A DNA stretch of 64,000 nucleotides from Kitasatospora mediocidica KCTC 9733 (lineage in GTDB: Bacteria; Actinomycetota; Actinomycetes; Streptomycetales; Streptomycetaceae), in the NCBI RefSeq assembly GCF_000744225.1, contig NZ_JQLN01000007.1, forward strand, positions 310,001 to 374,000. Reading direction: 5' to 3'. A model generated the notes under the pieces. The model had not been told where the DNA came from, did no database searches, and saw only the letters and a list, made by a program, of their open reading frames with translations. The stretch's first letter is position 1. Every line of letters starts with the position of its first letter. The translations under genes were made by a program, and so were the position numbers. Shown piece by piece: positions 60,531 through 64,000 of this stretch.

Positions 60531-61241
60531 TCAACGCGCCCGCAGACGCAGCGCCGTCTTCTCCTCCGGGGGCAGCTCGCGGCCCTCGGCCCACAGCGAG
60601 CGGATGTGGCCCAGGTGACGGGACATGCAGGCCTCGGCGGCGGGGGCGTCGCCGGTGAGCATGATGTCGAGCAGTTCCAGGTGCTCCTCGGCGGAGGAGA
60701 CCAGGTCGCCGCGCTCGTCGAGGCGGGTCAGGCCGTAGAGGCGGGAGCGCTTGCGCAGGTCGCCGACCACCTCGACCAGGCGGGTGTTGCCGGCCAGGGC
60801 GAGCAGGGTGAGGTGGAACTGCCGGTCGGCCTCCAGGTAGCCGATCAGGTCGTGCTCACGGGCGGCCACCACGATCTGCTGGGCGACCGGCCGCAGCTCC
60901 TCCAGCTGCTCGCGGGTGGCGGAGCGGGTGACCCGGCCGACCGTGGGGACCTCGATCAGCGCGCGGATCTCGGTGAAGTCGTCCAGGTCGCGCTCGGTCA
61001 CCTCGGTGACCCGGAACCCCTTGTTGCGGACGGCCTCGACCAGTCCCTCGCGGGCCAGGTCGAGCATCGCCTCACGGACCGGGGTGGCCGAGACGCCGAA
61101 GTCGGCGGCGAGCGCGGGGGCGGAGTAGACGGCTCCGGGGCGCAGCTCCCCCGAGATCAGCGCGGCACGCAGCGCGTGCGCGACCTGGTCGCGCAGGCGC
61201 TCCTGAACGGAGATGAGGGTGCGGGGCTTCGACTCGGTCAC
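60531..61241 (-). CDS. GntR family regulator, FCD subfamily
   Basis: A 236-residue regulator. The winged helix (LRDQVAHALRAALISGELRPGAVYSAPALAADFGVSATPVREAMLDLAREGLVEAVRNKGFRV) is followed by a helical FCD domain. Its metal/acid-binding residues appear in DLDDFTEIRALIEV, DRQFHLTLLALAGN and SSAEEHLELLDIML. FCD ligands are usually small carboxylic acids or amino acids. The GTG at 61241 is the start. It is last in line of a catabolic gene set on the same strand and probably its repressor. A GTGACATT element lies 36-44 bases upstream of its start. Confidence 0.93.
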   Translation of the reverse strand: MTESKPRTLISVQERLRDQVAHALRAALISGELRPGAVYSAPALAADFGVSATPVREAMLDLAREGLVEAVRNKGFRVTEVTERDLDDFTEIRALIEVPTVGRVTRSATREQLEELRPVAQQIVVAAREHDLIGYLEADRQFHLTLLALAGNTRLVEVVGDLRKRSRLYGLTRLDERGDLVSSAEEHLELLDIMLTGDAPAAEACMSRHLGHIRSLWAEGRELPPEEKTALRLRAR

Positions 61242-61276
61242 TGCGATCCTCCGAACGGTACGGAAGACCAGCGTAC

Positions 61277-61285
61277 AATGTCACG
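61277..61285. promoter_or_regulatory. CGTGACATT element upstream of the GntR gene
   Basis: On the minus strand the nonamer CGTGACATT lies 36-44 bases upstream of the GntR start. It shares GTGACATT with the palindrome at 39387-39402. Half-site only; candidate binding site for the FCD regulator. Confidence 0.35.
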
Positions 61286-61366
61286 TTTCTTTGATCATCC
61301 ACCATGCCGATATTCGTCCACCGCGATGGTCCGACTTTCAAGGAACGCCCGGGGACGCCACGGGCG

Positions 61367-62287
61367 TCAGCGCGACCGGCGATGCAGCTCCGCCGCCACC
61401 GCGAGGTCCTGCCAGGCCATCCCGACGCTCTTGAAGAAGCGCGGACGGCCCTGCGGCACCGGCGCCCGGCCGGTGACCAGTTCAGCCAGATTGTGCCACT
61501 GCCCGGGGCCCGGGGTGGCGCCCTCGGCGCGGGCCAGCAGCAGGTCGCCCGCCTCGCGCAGGGCGACGTCGCGGGACTCGACGTAGCAGGTGGCGCGGCG
61601 CACCAGGGCGCCGTCCGTCTCGCGGCCGGCCGGGTCGTGCGAGCCGACGGCGGCGACCGCGGCGTGGTCGGGGACGAGCGCGCCGTCGAAGAGCGGCTCG
61701 GCGGAGGTGGTGCAGCAGACCACCAGGTCGGCTGCGGCCACCGCGTCGGGGGCGCCGGCGTCCGCCGTCAGGCCGCGGGCCTCGGCGTACGCGACGAGCT
61801 CCCGCGCCGGTCCTGGGCGCCGGGCGACGACGGTGACGCGCTCCAGCGGGCGGATCGCCGCCAGCGCGTCCAGGTGCCCGTACGCCTGGGGCCCGGCGCC
61901 GAACAGCACCAGGTGCGCGGCGCCGGGCTCGGCCAGCACGTCCAGCGCGACGGCGGTGACGGCGGGCGTGCGCAGCGCGGTGAGCGCGGCGCCGTCCAGC
62001 AGCGCGAGCGGCCGCAGCGTCGGGCCGTCCAGCAGCAGGTAGCTGCCGGTGATCCGGGGCAGGCCGCGGGCGGGGTTGGCGGGGGCCACGCCCGCGATCT
62101 TCACGCCCGCGTAGTCGGCGGTGGCGGCCGGCATCATCAGCAGCTCGCCGGCCGGCACCCGCACGTTGCTGCGGGCCGGGCACCGCTCGGGGTCGAGTCC
62201 CTCGCGCAGCACCTTCGCGACGGCCGCCGCGGCCTCGACGGGTGTGAGGTCGACGGGAAGCCAGGAGAGCGGCTGGTCGGGCGTCAT
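61367..62287 (-). CDS. ornithine cyclodeaminase/mu-crystallin family protein
   Basis: A 306-residue NAD(P)-binding enzyme. SNVRVPAGELLMMPAATADYAGVKIAGVAPANP is the substrate region and HLVLFGAGPQAYGHLDALAAI the Rossmann loop. DLVVCCTTSAEPLFDG and AAVGSHDPAGRETDGALVRRATCYVESR follow. In hydroxyproline gene sets this family includes delta-1-pyrroline-2-carboxylate reductase and related imine reductases, which is the favoured role here. ATG 62287 is chosen; an in-frame GTG lies 10 codons earlier. It is 60 bases downstream of the epimerase gene. Confidence 0.85.
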   Translation of the reverse strand: MTPDQPLSWLPVDLTPVEAAAAVAKVLREGLDPERCPARSNVRVPAGELLMMPAATADYAGVKIAGVAPANPARGLPRITGSYLLLDGPTLRPLALLDGAALTALRTPAVTAVALDVLAEPGAAHLVLFGAGPQAYGHLDALAAIRPLERVTVVARRPGPARELVAYAEARGLTADAGAPDAVAAADLVVCCTTSAEPLFDGALVPDHAAVAAVGSHDPAGRETDGALVRRATCYVESRDVALREAGDLLLARAEGATPGPGQWHNLAELVTGRAPVPQGRPRFFKSVGMAWQDLAVAAELHRRSR

Positions 62288-62347
62288 GATGATCCGATCG
62301 GTGAGGTGGTGGTCCACAGCGCGAGGAAGCCCTGACCAGGCTCTTGC

Positions 62348-63325
62348 TCACACCAGGAGGAACCCCGTGCCGAGCTCGTCCAGCGGGTCCAGGACGAAGC
62401 GGTGCTCCCCCGTACGGTAGGCCTGGCCGGTGACCTCGGTGAGCACGCCGCGCGGGTGCTGCCCGACCACCCGGCCGGTCATCACCGTGCCGATCACGGA
62501 CTCGTGCCGCAGCTCCTCCCCCGGCCCGAGCCGCCCGTCGGCGGCCAGCAGGGCCAGCCGGGCGGAGGTGCCGGACCCGCACGGGGAGCGGTCGATCTGG
62601 CCGTCGGCGAAGACGGTCACATTGCGCTGGCTGGGCCCTGACGGGGTGTCGGGCAGCTCCTGGTGGAGGATCACCCCGTAGAGGTCGTACGCCGGTAGCA
62701 GCGCGGCGCGGACCTCCCGTCCCAGCGCGGTCAACTCCGCCAGGGCGGCCGGGTCGACCGAGGGCACCGCGAGCGAGGCGTAGACGGCGCCGGAGTCCGC
62801 GAGGTCCACCTGCACGGTGCCGCGCGAGGTCGCGACGGGCACCTTGCGGGCGAGGACGGCCGTCGGCACGTTGCGGAAGGTGACCGCGGTGGTGCGCCCG
62901 CCGGCGCGGTGCACCACCGCGGTGACCCGTCCCGAGGGCACGTCGATCCGCACCCTGGCCTCGCCGTCGTCGGGGGCCGCCACCAGCCCGCTGTCCACGG
63001 CCCAGGCTCCGAGCGCGATGGTGCCGTGGCCGCAGGCCGTCGAGTAGCCGTCCTTGTGCCAGAACAGCACCCCGAGGTGCGCCTCGCTGTCGTCCGGCGG
63101 CACCACGAACCCGCCGTACATCCCCGGGTGCCCGCGCGGCTCGCGGGTCAGCAGCCGGCGCACCTCGTCCAGCCGGCCCGGCCGCGGCGCGGTCGCGCTC
63201 CCGCCCGCCCCGATGGCGATCGCCCGCCGCTCGGCCACCGTGTCACCGGCGACCGGCGGCAGGCCCGCGGTGACGATCCGAAACGGCTCGCCGGCCGTGT
63301 GGTAGTCCACCGTCTCGACGATCAC
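62348..63325 (-). CDS. proline racemase family enzyme (4-hydroxyproline epimerase-like)
   Basis: A 325-residue protein. MIVETVDYHTAGEPFRIVTAG begins the family fold. Both catalytic cysteines are present: STACGHGTIALGAWAV and RSPCGSGTSARLALL. This two-Cys arrangement fits proline racemase or 4-hydroxyproline 2-epimerase; trans-3-hydroxyproline dehydratases lack one of them. Beside an aldehyde dehydrogenase and a GntR/FCD regulator, conversion of trans-4-hydroxy-L-proline to cis-4-hydroxy-D-proline is the best guess. The GTG overlaps the aldehyde dehydrogenase stop (GTGA). Confidence 0.9.
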   Translation of the reverse strand: MIVETVDYHTAGEPFRIVTAGLPPVAGDTVAERRAIAIGAGGSATAPRPGRLDEVRRLLTREPRGHPGMYGGFVVPPDDSEAHLGVLFWHKDGYSTACGHGTIALGAWAVDSGLVAAPDDGEARVRIDVPSGRVTAVVHRAGGRTTAVTFRNVPTAVLARKVPVATSRGTVQVDLADSGAVYASLAVPSVDPAALAELTALGREVRAALLPAYDLYGVILHQELPDTPSGPSQRNVTVFADGQIDRSPCGSGTSARLALLAADGRLGPGEELRHESVIGTVMTGRVVGQHPRGVLTEVTGQAYRTGEHRFVLDPLDELGTGFLLV

Positions 63326-64000
63326 CGCAGGTCTCCGGCGGGCAGCAGGCTGACGGTGCGGCCGGCGGTGTAGAAGTCGAGCGCGGCCTGACCCTGCTCG
63401 CGCGCGCCGTACGAGGCGGCCTTGGCCCCGCCGAACGGCAGGTGGAAGTCGACGCCGCTGGAGGGCGCGTTGACCCGGATCATCCCGGCGTCCAGGCGGT
63501 CGGCGACGGCCAGCGCGGTGTCCAGGCTCCGGGTGTGCACGGAGGTGGCCAGCGTGTGCCGGGTGCTGTTGGCGAGGGCGATCGCCTCGTCCAGGTCGGC
63601 GGCGGCCAGCAGGACCGCGACCGGGCCGAAGAACTCCTCGGCCAGCAGCGGGTGCTCCGGCGGCACCTCGGCCAGCAGCGTCGGCTCGATGAACCAGCCC
63701 TCCCGGTCCGGGCGTTCGCCGCCGGCCAGCACGGTGGCCCCGGCCGCGCGGGCCGAGCCGACCGCCCCGGCCAGCCGGTCCAGCGCGGCCTGCGAGATCA
63801 CCGGGCCGCAGGCGGTGCCGGGCAGCGCCGGGTCGGCGGCCGACAGCGCGGACAGCGCCTTGGCCAGTGCCTCGCGCAGCGGCTGGTAGGCCTCGCCGAC
63901 GGCGATCACCTTGCTGGTGGCGGTGCACTTCTGGCCCGCGTAGCCGGCGATCGCGGCGGCCAGGTGGGCGGCGGCCTGCTCGATGTCGGCGTCCGGCAGC
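63322..64000 (-). CDS. aldehyde dehydrogenase, C-terminal part (cut by window edge)
   Basis: The visible 226 codons carry the catalytic Cys (AGYAGQKCTATSKVI) and the downstream core (GWFIEPTLLAEVPPEHPLLAEEFFGPVAVLL, IALANSTRHTLATSVHTRS, RVNAPSSGVDFHLPFGGAKAASYGAREQG). The N-terminus is beyond the right edge. In hydroxyproline-type operons this enzyme is alpha-ketoglutaric semialdehyde dehydrogenase, oxidising 2,5-dioxopentanoate to 2-oxoglutarate. It overlaps the epimerase start by four bases. Confidence 0.92.
   Translation of the reverse strand, partial: LPDADIEQAAAHLAAAIAGYAGQKCTATSKVIAVGEAYQPLREALAKALSALSAADPALPGTACGPVISQAALDRLAGAVGSARAAGATVLAGGERPDREGWFIEPTLLAEVPPEHPLLAEEFFGPVAVLLAAADLDEAIALANSTRHTLATSVHTRSLDTALAVADRLDAGMIRVNAPSSGVDFHLPFGGAKAASYGAREQGQAALDFYTAGRTVSLLPAGDLR

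Overview
The window is high-GC actinomycete DNA, most likely from a Streptomyces or Kitasatospora chromosome. Third codon positions are almost all G or C, GTG starts are common, and the conserved block sensor kinase / TrmH-type methyltransferase / rplT-rpmI-infC / pheS-pheT matches the order I know from streptomycetes. The genus is an inference and was not tested.

Layout. 0-9.4 kb: conserved core. A conserved unknown protein, pheT-pheS, a PAS histidine kinase, an RNA methyltransferase and the infC-rpmI-rplT operon lie on the minus strand; infC has an ATC start and an attenuator-like leader. A DUF1844 protein lies on the plus strand. 9.4-17 kb: SseB-like protein, a PLP amino acid deaminase/aldolase, a membrane-anchored DUF2510 protein with a Gly/Ser linker, an SDR oxidoreductase, a CDF metal exporter, a PhzF protein and a 5'-3' exonuclease. 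17-30 kb: an accessory, partly decayed region. It has a PadR-controlled cassette with a double operator, an IS5-type transposase remnant, a frameshifted secreted lipoprotein, a broken amidohydrolase, and a divergent pair of secreted GH54 arabinofuranosidases whose CBM42 modules are almost identical in DNA. These are followed by a cluster of gene fragments, a GNAT gene and a Cys-motif protein. 30-32 kb: an overlapping radical SAM / PLP aminotransferase operon of unknown product. 32-38 kb: a repeat-like helical protein, a secreted sphingomyelinase-like phosphodiesterase, a HelY/Ski2-type helicase and a roadblock/LC7 protein. 38-54 kb: several peptide-use genes (class V aminotransferase, S9 peptidase, five-gene oligopeptide ABC operon, M24 Xaa-Pro aminopeptidase), interrupted by a YtrA-type GntR/ABC operon and a GH36 alpha-galactosidase. 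54-64 kb: nitronate monooxygenase, a secreted DUF11-like protein, a NarL-type two-component system divergent from a MacB-type ABC pair, a Uma2 protein, and a GntR/FCD-linked hydroxyproline-type catabolic operon cut by the right edge.

How the genes may work together. The S9 peptidase, peptide importer, Xaa-Pro aminopeptidase and hydroxyproline genes could form a route for scavenging proline/hydroxyproline-rich peptides. A related short motif (core GTGACATT or TGTGAAAT with a CAC half) lies at three of the relevant control regions. This is a hypothesis from pattern reading. The other candidate for an undescribed system is the radical SAM plus aminotransferase pair at 29.8-32.2 kb. No precursor peptide was seen beside it.
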